Of a DNA stretch of 64,000 nt, positions 43,983 through 55,958 are shown one piece after another. Each line of letters starts with the position of its first letter. Positions within the stretch are counted from its first letter, which is position 1. Below the pieces are notes generated by a model. That model was not told where the DNA came from, did no database searches, and worked only from the letters and a program-made list of their open reading frames with translations. This DNA is from Biscogniauxia marginata (Eukaryota; Ascomycota; Sordariomycetes; Xylariales; Xylariaceae), in NCBI GenBank assembly GCA_022695795.1, contig MU404151.1, positions 97,252 to 161,251 on the forward strand, in the 5' to 3' direction. Made by a program: the position numbers and the translations under genes.

Positions 43983-44750
43983 ATGTCTGCCCAAGATCGT
44001 GTCCAGCATTATATCTCCCAGCTCGACCGCGAGGTATGTACTTGTATTGGCTTCGCTATGCCCTCGGCCTTTATCCTGACTGCAGGGCTTGGATCGGATG
44101 CCTCTCGGTGCTAACTTATTTGCCTCGTTTAGCTCTCGAAATACCCGACCCTCAACAACCTCGAGAAGCAGTTCGCGGTTCCTAAGGTCTATGCTGTTAT
44201 CGGCGTGGCTACCCTTTACTTCTTCTTCATTGTCTTCAACCTTGGCGGTCAGCTCCTGACCAACTTCGCCGGCTGCGTTGTTCCTGGCTACTACTCCTTG
44301 GCCGCCTTGTTTAGCAGCGCGAAGGCCGATGACACCCAGTGGTTAACCGTATGTGTATATCATCATCTGCGCAATGATTCCATAACTGACTAGGCCTTAG
44401 TATTGGGTCGTTTTTGCCTTCTTCACGTAAGCCGTACCCAAGGGACTGTCAAGTCGTCCGTTGACATTAACCCGTTCTGCAGTGTCCTGGAGAGCGCCCT
44501 GAGCGTCGTCTACTGGTTCCCTTTCTACTACACATTCAAGTTTGTCTTCTTGCTGTGGTTGTCGCTGCCCATGTTCTCGTGAGTCCCCTATGACCCTATT
44601 CGCGACTTGAACATGCTGACCGAAGTTAGCGGTGCTCAACTCATCTTCCGGTCCTTCGTGCAGCCGATGCTTGGGCGATATTTCTCTGAGTCTGGTTCGA
44701 CTGCTGCCAACCTCCGAGCCAAGGCCGACTCGTTCAGCAAGGACCAGTAA
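43983..44750 (+). CDS. yop1: Yop1, REEP/DP1 family ER-tubule-shaping membrane protein
   Basis: Five exons fit: 43983-44033, 44133-44348, 44401-44426, 44483-44578 and 44630-44750, giving 169 residues, the family's normal length. Yop1 bends the ER membrane through hairpin insertions and works with reticulons and Rab-type GTPase Ypt1. The conserved start SKYPTLNNLEKQF precedes two hydrophobic hairpins (VYAVIGVATLYFFFIVFNLG with the following VVPGYYSLAAL; YWVVFAFFTVLESALSVVYW with FYYTFKFVFLLWLSLPMF). An amphipathic C-terminal helix follows (GAQLIFRSFVQPMLGRYF). Exon 3 is only 26 nt. All intron phases agree with the frame. Confidence 0.95.
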
Positions 44751-47158
44751 ATCACTCGATCTAGCCAGACCATCAATGCTCTCGAGCGCCCTCGTAAGAC
44801 AAGCAACGTCGTACGTGCGCTTAGAGGTAGATGAACGATTGCTGGGCCACCTGGGGTACCTTTCCTGTCAAGATAAGAACACTGGTATTGGCCATCATAA
44901 CCCGGGTGGTGGGAATAATCGAGGAGTAACAGTAAGACGAATAGTTGAGAATGGATTTCTGTAAAGCTTTCACAGTCATAGCTCCATGTTAAACATGGAG
45001 TAATGGTTCTCATAGGCGACAAAAAAAGTGGAAGAGGATGAGGTTTTGTACGTACGAGGACCCTTTTGAATTTGAATGGCACTCGATATCTAAGGTTTCT
45101 ACACGTAATTTTGAAGTCTACGTAGTCCTCCAGTTCATTACTTAGGCCCACCACGTGAATAACTCAATTACCTACCTATGGTATCTATTCGGTACCTTCC
45201 TGGCAAGATACACTGGAATTTAGCTCTAAAAGAATAAGTCTGCCTCCAGGAACAGTCATGTAGTTAACTGGATATGTGGCCTTGTGAAGACGGGATATCG
45301 AGTCTAAGGTACCGAGTTCCGCATCGATCTGTGCTGCCGTGTTTGATTTTACGGCAATTGAAAGTAAAGTAACTAATTCACTGGAGAGATCCAATAGTAG
45401 GAAGTATCCGGAACATATCATCTTGAATGCTGCGAAATCGATATTAGCTTCTTGCCACGCCCATACTCCATTCCAATGCCAGATGATCCGGGCAAGCTGC
45501 TCAGACGTGCCAATTTTCCGCAGGCTCAACCACCGTGGCAGTCTTCTCTTCTAGAGACGGCACTTTTAGCTGGCTGAGTGAAGTCGGATTACCAGAAATG
45601 TAAGTCATCATAGCAGAAATATAGAAACCGATAGATATGAATGTGCAAAACGGAATGCGATGGAATACTCGACTTGGATCGGACATGAGCTTACTAGCGG
45701 ACAGATGAGATATAATGCGAAGAAAAAAAAGTAACTTTATAATAAAATATAATAGAGTTGATTTGATCAACTCTACCATTTAGATTCGAACCAGCGTCAG
45801 CTGCTTACAGACCTTGTCGTGAACCTGGGCTGGCCACTACCCCACAGGATCTGTTTAGACACTGATAAGTTAAAGTTGTATACGGAGTCGAAATTTGAGC
45901 AGTTTACTTACGACAATAACAGTAAACTACGTCTCTTTCAGGCAGGATAGCGGTATGAGTTGGGGAAGAAACCCCCCCTTTCCCGGGTCCGAGTTTAAGA
46001 GGCGCACTTGCGTACAAGGCAATGTCCAGACTTGCTTCAGGTCATCATCGCATCATGGGTGGCCGACAGTTAAGGGCCCTCGTGATGATGGTTTTAAACA
46101 AGGGATTCTCTCGAAATCGATCTCGACACACACATCGGAATCGTCAGCCGCGTGTGATGGAGACATTTTGTGTTGTCTGGCAGGCTGGCGATGATTTGAG
46201 TTGGTGGTCTTAACATTATGCAAGAAGAAAGGAAAGAAAAAAAAAGACCGAGTTTCCGAAGGGGTAAATGTAAGAGAAAAAAATGCAATGACGTCCACAA
46301 ATTTTTAGCAACGGTTTCCACCGCCTGCATAGGTGATCAATGTACCTTTACTATGAGCTCCGGGTGTGGTAGGTACATCAAGTGATGACCCTCAGGACAG
46401 GACTAACCTTAATGGGCAAGGCCCCATTGGAAAAATACACACTGAAGGCTACAGTGCAGTTTCGGGCTCCACAGCGCGCACAACAGTAGCGGCACTGATT
46501 CGCAGTCGGCCCCGTTAGTGCCCCCCATTAGGTCTTGTAGGTGGCCTGGTGGTTCTTACAGTGACTGGTAACGCCACCTTTAAGCTCTTCCAAACCCAGT
46601 TGGGCCGTAGGGCCGTCGCCAGGCGCATTGAAAACATTTCGATCTCTCTCATGACTTCTAACAAAACTCCAAACCTCGACTGAAAAAAATATTCCCCAGA
46701 GCAACTCACGTACATACCACATACCAAACCCACCCTGCCTGTCGGCCTGTCTGCATACTTACCTAGACCACCGCCACAACCGCTCTTGTCTCTTTGTTCA
46801 CGAGGACGAACACGGCCCTGCTTCCGAACATCCCACACGCCATCAACCGTCGTCACATCCGCCCGGCCATTATTCTTTAATACATACTAGCCATTTCCGA
46901 CCACCATACGCAGGTCCATCCGTCCTGACATCACTAGTATATCTACATAGCACAAGCCCAGCTGTTTTTTTAGCATTATTTCCAAGAGCCTACCTCGAAT
47001 TGACACAGGTCCAACCAACTGGACATCCGGGCGCTCTCGTCATACGTCTTTCTTTCTTTGAATAGCTGTGGGGTCTCTTGGGGTATTTTCTAGGTTCGAG
47101 ATAATCCACCCTCGTGCACAACCGACCACCGTTAGCGACTTCGCCGTCCACGTCCACC
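44751..47158. other. Intergenic region between yop1 and the eIF4E-like gene
   Basis: No protein gene is supportable; frames at 44636-45154, 45185-45529 and 46515-46856 have no family motifs. A possible Pol III unit lies at about 45723-45845. Confidence 0.5.
45723..45845 (-). ncRNA. Possible Pol III unit with tRNA-like promoter
   Basis: On the minus strand a perfect B-box, GGTTCGAATC (45783-45792), follows an imperfect A-box-like TAGTGGCCAGCCCAGG (45824-45839) at tRNA-like spacing. Downstream come a perfect inverted repeat (AGAGTTGAT and its complement, 45754-45774) and a T8 run (45723-45730), which is a Pol III terminator. The sequence does not fold as a normal tRNA: the T-stem is mismatched. 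It could be a decayed tRNA, a SINE head, or chance. No database comparison was possible. Confidence 0.3.
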
Positions 47159-48299
47159 ATGGATAGACAGGAATCGATATGGACTCGCCGTAACAAGTAT
47201 GTTTCCCCACCCGCCACCGCATTACCGTCGCATGACTTACACATGCCTGCCGCAGTAACACCCTTTCGCTGTCTACTCCCGGCACGGACAATACGACCCC
47301 ACGAGACTTTTCGAGCCTTGCACGAAGGAACGGAGGCACTTCGTCCCAAGGCCGCAATGCCTTCAACTCGACGACCCCCGCCGGTGGTTTAACCTCCCCG
47401 ACCAGCGCCGGAGGAGCGAATCAATTCGGTCTTGGGTCGGGCGCATTCGCCTCCTTCGGTTCGGCGAAGACGCCCAAGACTCCGGGAAACCCCTTCGAGC
47501 AATCTATGGGCGCTGTTGGCGCTAAGACCCCCTCGGCCGAGAAATCGTCAAAGGAGGCTTTGCGACCTGCAGCTACCGGCAAGCCATTGATGGGTTCTAT
47601 CGCGGAGACCACTGCACATCAGGACTCCTCGCCGTCGGCACACCCTCTACGCGACACTTGGGTGTTCTGGTACCGACCGCCCATTACCAAGGCGAACGGC
47701 TACATCGAATACGACAAGACTCTCCATGCCATGATGTCCATCAAGACGGTGGAGGATTTTTGGCTGGCCTATTCCCACTTGAAGCGGCCGTCGTCACTGC
47801 CTACCGTCTCGGATTACCATCTCTTTAAGAAGGGAGTCCGGCCAATATGGGAGGACGACGAGAACAAGAATGGGGGCAAGTGGATACTGCGGCTGAAGAA
47901 GGGCGTCGCGGACCGGTACTATGAGGATCTCCTTATGGCTTGCGTGGGCGACCAGTTCGGAGACGAAGCCGACGAGGTCTGCGGCGTTGTGCTTAGTATG
48001 CGCAATGGGGAGGACGTTCTCAGCATCTGGACCCGTAGCACTGGCCAAAAGGTCCTAAAGATTCGGTATGTTGTTTTCTCTCGGCACCCCGCCAGTGATT
48101 TCAGCTGACAGTTCCCAGCGAGACGATGCGTCGCGTGCTCAACTGCCCGCCGGAGACCCGGATCGAGTTCAAGAGCCACGATGTGAGCATGCAGCAACGA
48201 GTTGCGATTGAGGAGTCGCGCCGTGAGAAAGCAGTTCACAACCACCATGGCGACAAGCGCTCGAAAGCGCGACAAACGCAAGACGAACAGCGCTCGTAG
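47159..48299 (+). CDS. eIF4E-family mRNA cap-binding protein
   Basis: Exons 47159-47196, about 47328-48065 and 48119-48299 give 318 residues. An alternative acceptor at 47316 is also in frame and would add four residues. The core domain runs from about residue 105. HPLRDTWVFWYRPP supplies the first cap-stacking Trp, and IWEDDENKNGGKWILRL holds the W-E pair of the second cap contact. YYEDLLMACVGDQF and LSMRNGEDVLSIWTR are typical of the fold. It binds the m7G cap in translation initiation or repression. The long Gly/Ser/Thr-rich N-terminus (GSGAFASFGSAKTPKTPGNP) and HPLRDTWVFW start resemble the second, larger eIF4E of filamentous fungi (4EHP-like) rather than canonical eIF4E. The basic tail ends QTQDEQRS. 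Confidence 0.9.
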
Positions 48300-50704
48300 T
48301 TGCCTCAAGCGAAAGCTCCCGACATCGACCTCACAGGCGTCCGAGTACGGGATAGACAAGTTTTGTTTGGCGGATAGGTGCATGCTTGGGGCTCACGACC
48401 TTTGTCGGGCGGGGAATGCTTGTCCGGGCGGAGATCAGAGTGGTTCCAGCAAAGATGGAGCCGGCCGTTTGCGTTTGGGTGGTACTAATATGTCGGTCAA
48501 CCTCGTCTTTCGAATCAAGAGCTACGAGATGGGTGTCAACATGATAATGTTGCTGGTTTTCGAGGGAATCAAGTGTAGCAGACAAATGTATGAATATGGG
48601 GCGGGATCATATCATCACAGCAGGCATGAGCGTTTGCAAAGCATGGGAAACTCCCCTTTTTTTTTCCCCCAGGGTTAGGGGGGGGTATCCCTACACGGAT
48701 AGCTTTTTTCTCGAGAGGTTTTCTTCACCGAGGCTACCTCACGTTACGGAGCGGGATCAGGCATGGAGGACAATTCAAGGCTGAGGGGGGGAGGGGGGGA
48801 TATCGTCGGTTCTCTCCGGCATGGATCATTGTATTGTACACAAGAAAAAACCAACTTTGTATCACCACTAACCCCGATTGGCAAAAAGGATCAGCGGCGT
48901 GTCTACAATTTATATGAACCAAATCAAACCAAGTCAAACATAAACCAGACCGATGCAAGTTTATAGCAGTTGGGGAAAGAAGCGAGCAATCGATAGATAC
49001 CTACACATGTTCAACAGAAGTAAAATTCTGGGTTCCTTGGACACGGTTAGCTGGTAAGTAATACTTTGCTCAACTATATATCTGCTCACTTCGACGTTAG
49101 TAATGGCAGCCAATGGGGTGGCATTGCAGGAATACATACTAGGCCGACGACTTTGAATATAGTAGTCGCTGTAAGCTACTGCGCTATTCCTCGGAGCTAA
49201 TGATGTGGACTTTTCACGAATATCTCTTAAACCCCCCTCCCCCCTTCTCTCTCTCCCCTCTCTCTCTTTCTCTCTCTTTCTCTCTCTTTATACATATATA
49301 TAAATTGCTTATTCTATCTTGCGTACCCAACCCATCTCAAGGCAAATAAGTAAGCAAAAAAAAAAAAAATTTAGAAGCAGGCACATACGTATATCCTAAT
49401 GAGCTTGGGTAGTTAGGTTGGTTAAATGTGTGTCCATCGGGACTCGTTGCTGGGTTTTGCAAGATAGGTTAGGTGTGGTAACGTGCGAGATGTAGAATTC
49501 AATGCTACATAAAGACCTAGTCATCAGGTAAGGGGTTCGAACATCTGCAAGGTTGTATGTTTGTGTGTGGTTCAACAGAGTAGCCAGGGAAAAAAAATTT
49601 CTCGTACAAAGCACCACGTATGGAGATAGGGATGGATAGAAATTTATTTGTAGCTTAAGGAGCCGTTCTAATAATATACATATGCGCTCCCACGAAATGG
49701 ATATAGATCAGTACATAGGCACGAGCGTTCGATTGTTCAAGTCGGGGTCTGGTTTTATGAGAGAGAGAGAAGGGGGGATGATATACCCTTCTACCCTTTC
49801 TGTAGTACAACACATATCTTACATCCACACACATACCACCACTACTTTGCATCATACCCGTCCACTCAGACGTCCCGATCTAAGAATTACGACCGGGAAG
49901 AAGAGGGTACCTGTGTTGTGCGAGTTGAGCAGCACGTAGCCGGTGAAAACTCGTATCACTCTTAATCTTAGCTATGTTAACTCTCACTCTGTTTTTACAT
50001 GTTAAGTTTAGGTACCTATATATTATAAAAGTAAAATCTCGTTTTTATTAAAATATTATATACCTAAGCATTTAATAAATAATTTATTATTACAGAAATA
50101 TGAATTATTAAATAAATTTTAAGGATTTTATTTTATTTTAATTTTAAAAAGGGGCCGAAGAAAGAAGCGCGTGTTAGAACGAATAGAAAGACAAAAACCA
50201 CATAGCGAACTATCACGCGGATTGCAATTTTTATATAGCGGGTTTAACTATCGTAATATTCATTACAACTCTTCTTTTTAGTTTCTTATAGGACTAGTAC
50301 CAGGACCAGGGATTGCGTCCTGATCTTTTCGTTTCCTTTCCTTCCTTCCTTTCCCCTCCCTCCCAGGTGAATGTGTATTGCGAGGAACCTGGGTATAGGG
50401 TAGGGAGGGGGGAGCTCTACCATAATAATGTACAATAGAAGAAGCCTCTGTCCTGATTGCTTCTCCCCCTCTTTCCGACGTGACTGCAAAGCAATACCTA
50501 ATCTCGTGCTGACTTTCCGCCCCTCCCCATTCCTTTTTTTCTTGGCGGCACGGCATTTAAAATACAGCATCTCTCTTTATAACCGCACCTCTCGCAAGCC
50601 ACCAGAGAACTCGGGAGAAGGTCCCTCCTCCTTTTCCTCCTGTCTGCAGGTGACTCGGGGTTCAACAATAGAGCAAATCTGAACTGACGAAAAGGTTCCG
50701 ACTC
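48300..50704. other. Convergent intergenic region
   Basis: This is the 3' flank shared by the eIF4E-like and CAF-1 genes, with no supportable gene. It contains a CT microsatellite (49232-49288), an A13 run near 49358-49370 and an AT-rich patch at about 50025-50145 of the RIP-like type. Confidence 0.55.
49232..49288. repeat. CT-rich microsatellite
   Basis: About 57 bases of C and T only, mostly TCTC with C6 runs, followed by a short TATA stretch. Confidence 0.85.
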
Positions 50705-52762
50705 TTATTTTACAACCTCCTTCAGTTCAAAGGCGGGCAATAATGCCCAGTGCTTGACATTTTTCTTCTCTCCAGGTACATTGACGCGGTGAGCAATTTT
50801 GTCCACTGTCGCCTTCACCTGCGCCTTGGTACATCGGGAAAACTTCTTGGCCAACATCTCAACTACGGTTGATTTCGAGTATTCTTTGAGTTCCTCGCTA
50901 ATAAGCGCACGCTTGAACTCCTCAATCATGTCTCGTGGGACTAGATCCTTGTCGTCTATGGATGACGCAGAGCCTGATGCCGCGGCTGGGGCGTCACCAG
51001 GAATGGCTGGAGGAAGCATAGATGTCGTAGACGTGGATGTAGAAGTTGCCGCGTTGCTAACTATAGCCTTCTTTGCGGGAGAGGGCCAGTACGCAGTCGA
51101 AAAAGGGTCAATCATCGAATGGTGTTCAAGCGAGTCTGTGATTCTAGTTAGAAAAAAGTGAATACCATAGCGTCTTGAGAGAAGCTAATTCTTACCAAGG
51201 AGGAACTCCAAGCGGAACTTGTACACAGTCGCACAAGGTCCTAGTCGTTTTCGGTCTTCGAAGCAGATGCCTGTACTTGTCGGCTGACTGTTGGTATCGA
51301 ATCCTGGGCGAATGATAGTGTGGACGTCTTCCGAGTCATCAAGGAAGTCCTCCATTTCATCATCGCCTTCCTGATCTTCCTCATCGTCCTCTGCATCGTC
51401 TAGATCCTCCCCATCGTCTCCGTCATCCTCAACCCATTCTGCCTCCGAATCGTAGTCGTAGTTCAATGGTAGGGTTCTGCCGGTAGGTCTGCGGGAGAGA
51501 TGTAGAAGCTTTTTCACACTCATAGGCGTTGTCATTGTTCCGAAATACGGCGGCCGGACATCTTCGTAGAATCGCAAGTATTTCATGGGAATGGCATTGA
51601 GTTGATCCTGTGCGCTGATGACAAGCTTCTCGGTCTGGGATTCGGTCCTAGAGGGTGTGACACCAAATGCATTATCGTAGGAATCGCCGTATATTCTCTC
51701 CATGATCTTCTTGACGCTCGGCGGCACAACTCCACGTTGACGTGGGAACATAACGTCGAAGATCTCGACTGGGTTGAAAGGTTTCGGGTCGAACTCGCCA
51801 CGATCGCCTCGAACATATTCGTCAAGAATTCTAGACTTGGCCTCCTTCGTTTCATCGTCCATTGGAAATGGTTGTGGTGCAACAGTCACTCCAGGCTTCA
51901 CAAAGAAAGGCTGGAATTTGATGTCATACACGGACTTAGTTGGCTCGGTCTCCTGCTTGAGCGTAGCTTGGCTCGCATGATCTTGCTGAGGTTTAGCTGT
52001 CTGGGGTTCGGTCTTCTTAGACGGCGTAGTCGGAGCTCTCTTGACGAAATTGGCGAAAAAGTTCTTTTGCTTTTCTTGTTTTCGCTGAGCAGCCTCCTCT
52101 TCCTCCTGCTTCTTCCGCTTCTTGGCTTCCTTCTCGGCGTCGACGCGGGCCTTCTCAGCGGCCTTCGCAACCCTGGCTGCCTCTCTCTCGGCAGCTACCT
52201 TAGCCTTCTCAGCGGCGGCAGCCTCTTGTTTCTGTTTCTTCTCTACACGTTCCTTTTCCCTCTGTTCCCTCTCTGCTGCTGTAAGTTTCCGTTTCTTGGA
52301 TTGCGCAGGCTTGACGGCATCAGAAGATAGCGTGGAGTCTGACTGCGGGGGTTGTGTCGATGCATTGCTGGGTGGGATAGGGGGTTTGGAAGGCGTCTTG
52401 TTTGGTGAAGGCGAGTCTGGAGCAGGCGTGCTCGATCCGGCTTCAGTTAGCGCAACCGGGCTACTTTCCGGTGGTGAATTCATGGTGATGACCGGCGTAG
52501 GAGTCAGGCCTACTATTTGGGACTCGTCAGAGGCGAAGACGGTGAGACGCAGAAGATGCGATCAAGAGAACTTACGGGGGCTGCATTCGACAGCTGAAGC
52601 GGACATGTCGAGAGATTTCTGCTCGGCGAGGTTTTCGGATTGGGAAGGGGAATCGATAGCGACCTGAAAAGTGCCAGTGCCGTCGACAAACTCGTCATGC
52701 GTCCGTTTCCTCAAAGCCGCCTCGGATTCTTGCACATTCGGCGACATGGGAAAGAGAGGCAT
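50705..52762 (-). CDS. CAF-1 large subunit (p150/Cac1-type histone chaperone)
   Basis: Three exons fit: 52762-52576, 52512-51196 and 51135-50705, giving 644 residues. CAF-1 deposits H3-H4 on newly replicated DNA, and the large subunit holds the PCNA and histone contacts. The N-terminus contains RKRTHDEFVD. A long Lys/Glu/Arg-rich coiled coil (KER, about 125-215) follows and ends in NFFANFVKR, a possible PCNA-interaction motif. The conserved Cac1 core reads KYLRFYEDVRPPYFGTM and LNYDYDSEAEWVEDDGDD, continuing into the acidic ED domain. The C-terminal winged-helix region is in exon 3 (VEMLAKKFSRCTKAQVKATV, then KNVKHWAL). The 3' intron is placed so that EFLLDSLEHHSMIDPFSTAYW is continuous. Confidence 0.93.
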
Positions 52763-54773
52763 CAATGCGATTGAGGGGGAGCACTCGGCTCTTTCGTTGG
52801 GGTTGCAAGATGGGAAATTGGGTGGATTACGAGGTTGCGGGAGCCGGCTCAGTCGAGATTTTGCGGAGAGAAATCGAAGAAAAAGAAGAGATCAAGAAGA
52901 AAAGGCAATCTATGTTCTTTTCTCAGACTACGATACAAGGCTTCATTGCTACCCTAGAGGCCGACAATGACGCTGGTGTTGCGAATGGAGCGTGTCACGT
53001 TTCGAGCGATAGAGGGTGGGCTCTCAAGGCATCTAATCGAAATGGGGAGGTATTGGGGAACCCGAGAACGCGTGGGAGACGCGTGAGCAGGGGGGATTTT
53101 AGTAGAGCTCGCGTTTAGGCCTACCTCAAATTAGGTCAGATTAAGTCAGATTAGTACGATGCTTCCAGTCACGTGATAAAAGTACAGGTACCTAGGTACA
53201 CTTGCTTTGTACCTAAGTATCATGTAGGCACCAATTTTAGTGCAGTCGAAAGAAACCAATCAGATATGGGTAGTCCAGATGCTAGCCTAAGAAGCTTAAG
53301 ATGAACCAATCGTGAATCAGATTCTTCCAAGGTCCGCAGCCAATTGCGGATCGAGTTGCCGAAGGAAACTGCACAGATCAGTCAATGGCCCAGGTTGCCT
53401 AGGTAGGTGCAGGTGAGTGGCAGAAAACCCGGACCCACTTCTTGCTGATTGTGCCGTCTCCCACCGCCCTCTCACCACCCTCCTGCTGCCCATAAATACC
53501 TGGCCTCCCTCCCAGATCTCTCACTCTCCTCTTCTCTTTTTCTTCTTCATACTTACCTTGATTAATCACAGGAAGCTCAAGAATCTCTCGTGGTAGGGTA
53601 GGAGGCCTGCATTGCACAGCGCGGAGTTGACTACCCTGTATTATCCTTCGGGATCGTACTGATCGCAATTTTTGCTCTCTTCAAACCTTTATTTTCGTTG
53701 TGACCATCGCTTTACGCGGTGCCATGAGGAAGATGAATCTCTTGCCAGTATCGTGAGTAGTATTGCCGGGGCAGTTTGCTGTTGGACTGTCGCGCAGCAC
53801 TATCTACTTGGATCACTGTATGCCTTGGCCATTGTCGTCGTCGAAGCTATTATGAGTTACGGACTTCACAATCGACGTACCCAACCAAGATCAAGCTGTC
53901 TGTCCACCGTAATGTTGTACACTAGTGTCACGAAATGTGTAGATGATTTTTGTACGTGCCGACGCGTCTACCTGCTGTAGTCGTACTTCATCTTGTTTAC
54001 TCCAGGACGCAACGCTGCCTCGTAGAAGGTCTCGGTCGCTTGTTTTTATTGCAAGCTACCAAGATACCGCCAAATATTACACAGAGACAGCCGCTCCGTC
54101 TAGTCGCGATGTCGTGAATCGTTGCAGCGATACGGACAACTGGCAAGCAGATCTCGTCAAATGCAAGAGAGCGACGCCATAGCCCGATAAGTCCACCAAG
54201 GATCTCCTACCTAGCTCTAGTCAACGTAGCCAGCTCAAAACATCGTGTAGATAAATCAGTGAGCGTAGTCATCACAGGACACAGCTGCAGTAGGGCACAG
54301 CAAAGATAGAATGCCAATTTTTCCCATTTGAGCCAAAAGAACTTTTCTCCCTAGAATCTACGTATCAGTCATATTCTGCCTTCATACAAACCATCCCAAA
54401 CACACATTAATCACACCAAGCGCAGCAATAAATCCAAGCTGGAAATAAACACAGTGTGGGTTAATTGAAGCTACAATCTCGCACAGTCTACATTATACTT
54501 TGAGGTCTAGCAGCATCGGAACCTTGCCGGACCGTCGACAGGCTTCTGCACTGTCCAAAGCCCGAACATCGCTTCAAGCGAATTTTTGGTCTGGAGAGAC
54601 TCGCCGCCTACGGCATCACCTCGAGAACACTCGAAATAGGGCTTCAGGGCCAAACATTAGTAGCGTCCAGATTGCGAGAAGCTGACCTCGATATTTCGTT
54701 TCGCAAGAGCGGATTCGAAGAGGCTACGCGGGAACGAATTGAACGAATACGACAAGCCGGCAGCCGGGCAAGA
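52763..54773. other. Divergent intergenic region between CAF-1 and bL34m genes
   Basis: No supportable gene. Frames at 52765-53118, 53399-53668 and 53672-53980 lack family motifs. TACCTAGGTA-type words occur at about 53186-53220 and 53396-53410. Confidence 0.5.
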
Positions 54774-55306
54774 ATGCGATCGCTCTACCTCGCACCTTCG
54801 GGTGCCCGCGCGGCTCTCTCCCGAGCTCGCGGCGGCAATACCAAGGCCACGACAGCAATCTCTAGCGTACAATCATCCCTCGGCACGAAACGGTATGTCA
54901 CATGAAGTCCCATATACTTACTCTATTGCGCGTAGCTAACCAGCTCCCCCGCCGTCTCCGCAGAGCCTTCTCCTCCCTCCCGCAACTCCGACCCTCGATC
55001 CTCCCCACCACCAGCAGCAGCAGCACCGTCTTCCGCGCACCGGGCAGCGCCGGCACGACGCTGCTATCCCGCCTATCCCCCCCCGCGACGGCCCCGGACC
55101 TCGTCCCGCGCTCCGCCATCTCGGCGCACCCGGCGCTCGCGGGCGCGGGCGCGCAGGTCCGGTGCGGGCCGCGGGCCACGGTGGCGCGCACGAGCCGGCT
55201 CGTCCGCAAGCGCAGACACGGCTTCCTGAGCCGCATACGGACGCACAACGGGCGCAAGACGCTGCAGCGCCGCCGCGAGAAGAAGAGGTCCACGCTGTCG
55301 AACTGA
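54774..55306 (+). CDS. Mitochondrial large-subunit ribosomal protein bL34m
   Basis: Two exons (54774-54892 and 54964-55306) give 153 residues. The last 45 residues are the bL34 signature, TSRLVRKRRHGFLSRIRTHN followed by GRKTLQRRREKKRSTLSN, the small basic protein of the bacterial-type large ribosomal subunit. The first about 105 residues are a mitochondrial presequence and linker rich in Ser, Arg and Ala (MRSLYLAPSGARAALSRARG). An alternative unspliced start at 54902 (MKSHILTLLRV) is less likely because the spliced form joins SSLGTKR to AFSSLPQLRPS, a typical targeting-peptide boundary, and the GTATGT donor is ideal. Confidence 0.9.
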
Positions 55307-55958
55307 AAGGTTTTATAATCTAGGTATCCGGAGTGGAAAAAAAGGTCCTCTCCCCCCCCCCTTGTATTGCGGGAGGGGAGGGTATATGGGTGAAGAGAGG
55401 GGACAGTCCTACTATCTATTTGTTGTGGGATACTAGGAGGGAAGAGAATATGAGATTACGAAGAAGAAAAAGAAGAAAACCCCTTTGCATGAATGTGAAT
55501 GGATATATGCTCGCTTGTATGATTACTAGAGAGCGCCAGGGGAGAAGGGAGACGTAGCGAGGTGTATTATATCTGCGGCATATACTAGTTGGCTAGAAAA
55601 TATACTTCCCAGATTCGATTTAATACCCGATCATTGTTATCGGTGAACACCTTAAGATCACCATAATTACAATCTCAATACTCTCTGGGCCACGAGTCCC
55701 TTGAAGTTAAACTCTAGAAGAAATGTATAATTCCAAAGCTATGACATATGTTTATCCTCTATGGATTTCTGAACCAGATATTACTCATTACATACATCGT
55801 ATTAGCCAACTCAGCATTACTGTTTTCTCCCTACAGTCACCCCGGCTCCCCTTTCATGTCTACCTAGGCAAGGTCCTCATCTAATCCTCTTCGTTCATAA
55901 CTTGGGCCCGCTCCGTCCATCCATCCATCTATCCATCCATCTGCCAACCACTCGACCC
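55307..55958. other. Convergent spacer
   Basis: 3' flanks of the bL34m and beta-glucosidase genes; no gene seen. A CCATCCATC micro-repeat lies near 55917-55940. Confidence 0.6.

Noticed and set aside
49232..49288. A CRISPR-like or regulatory repeat array
   Set aside because: It is plain CT low-complexity sequence with no unit-spacer structure; no CRISPR-like array was seen anywhere in the window.
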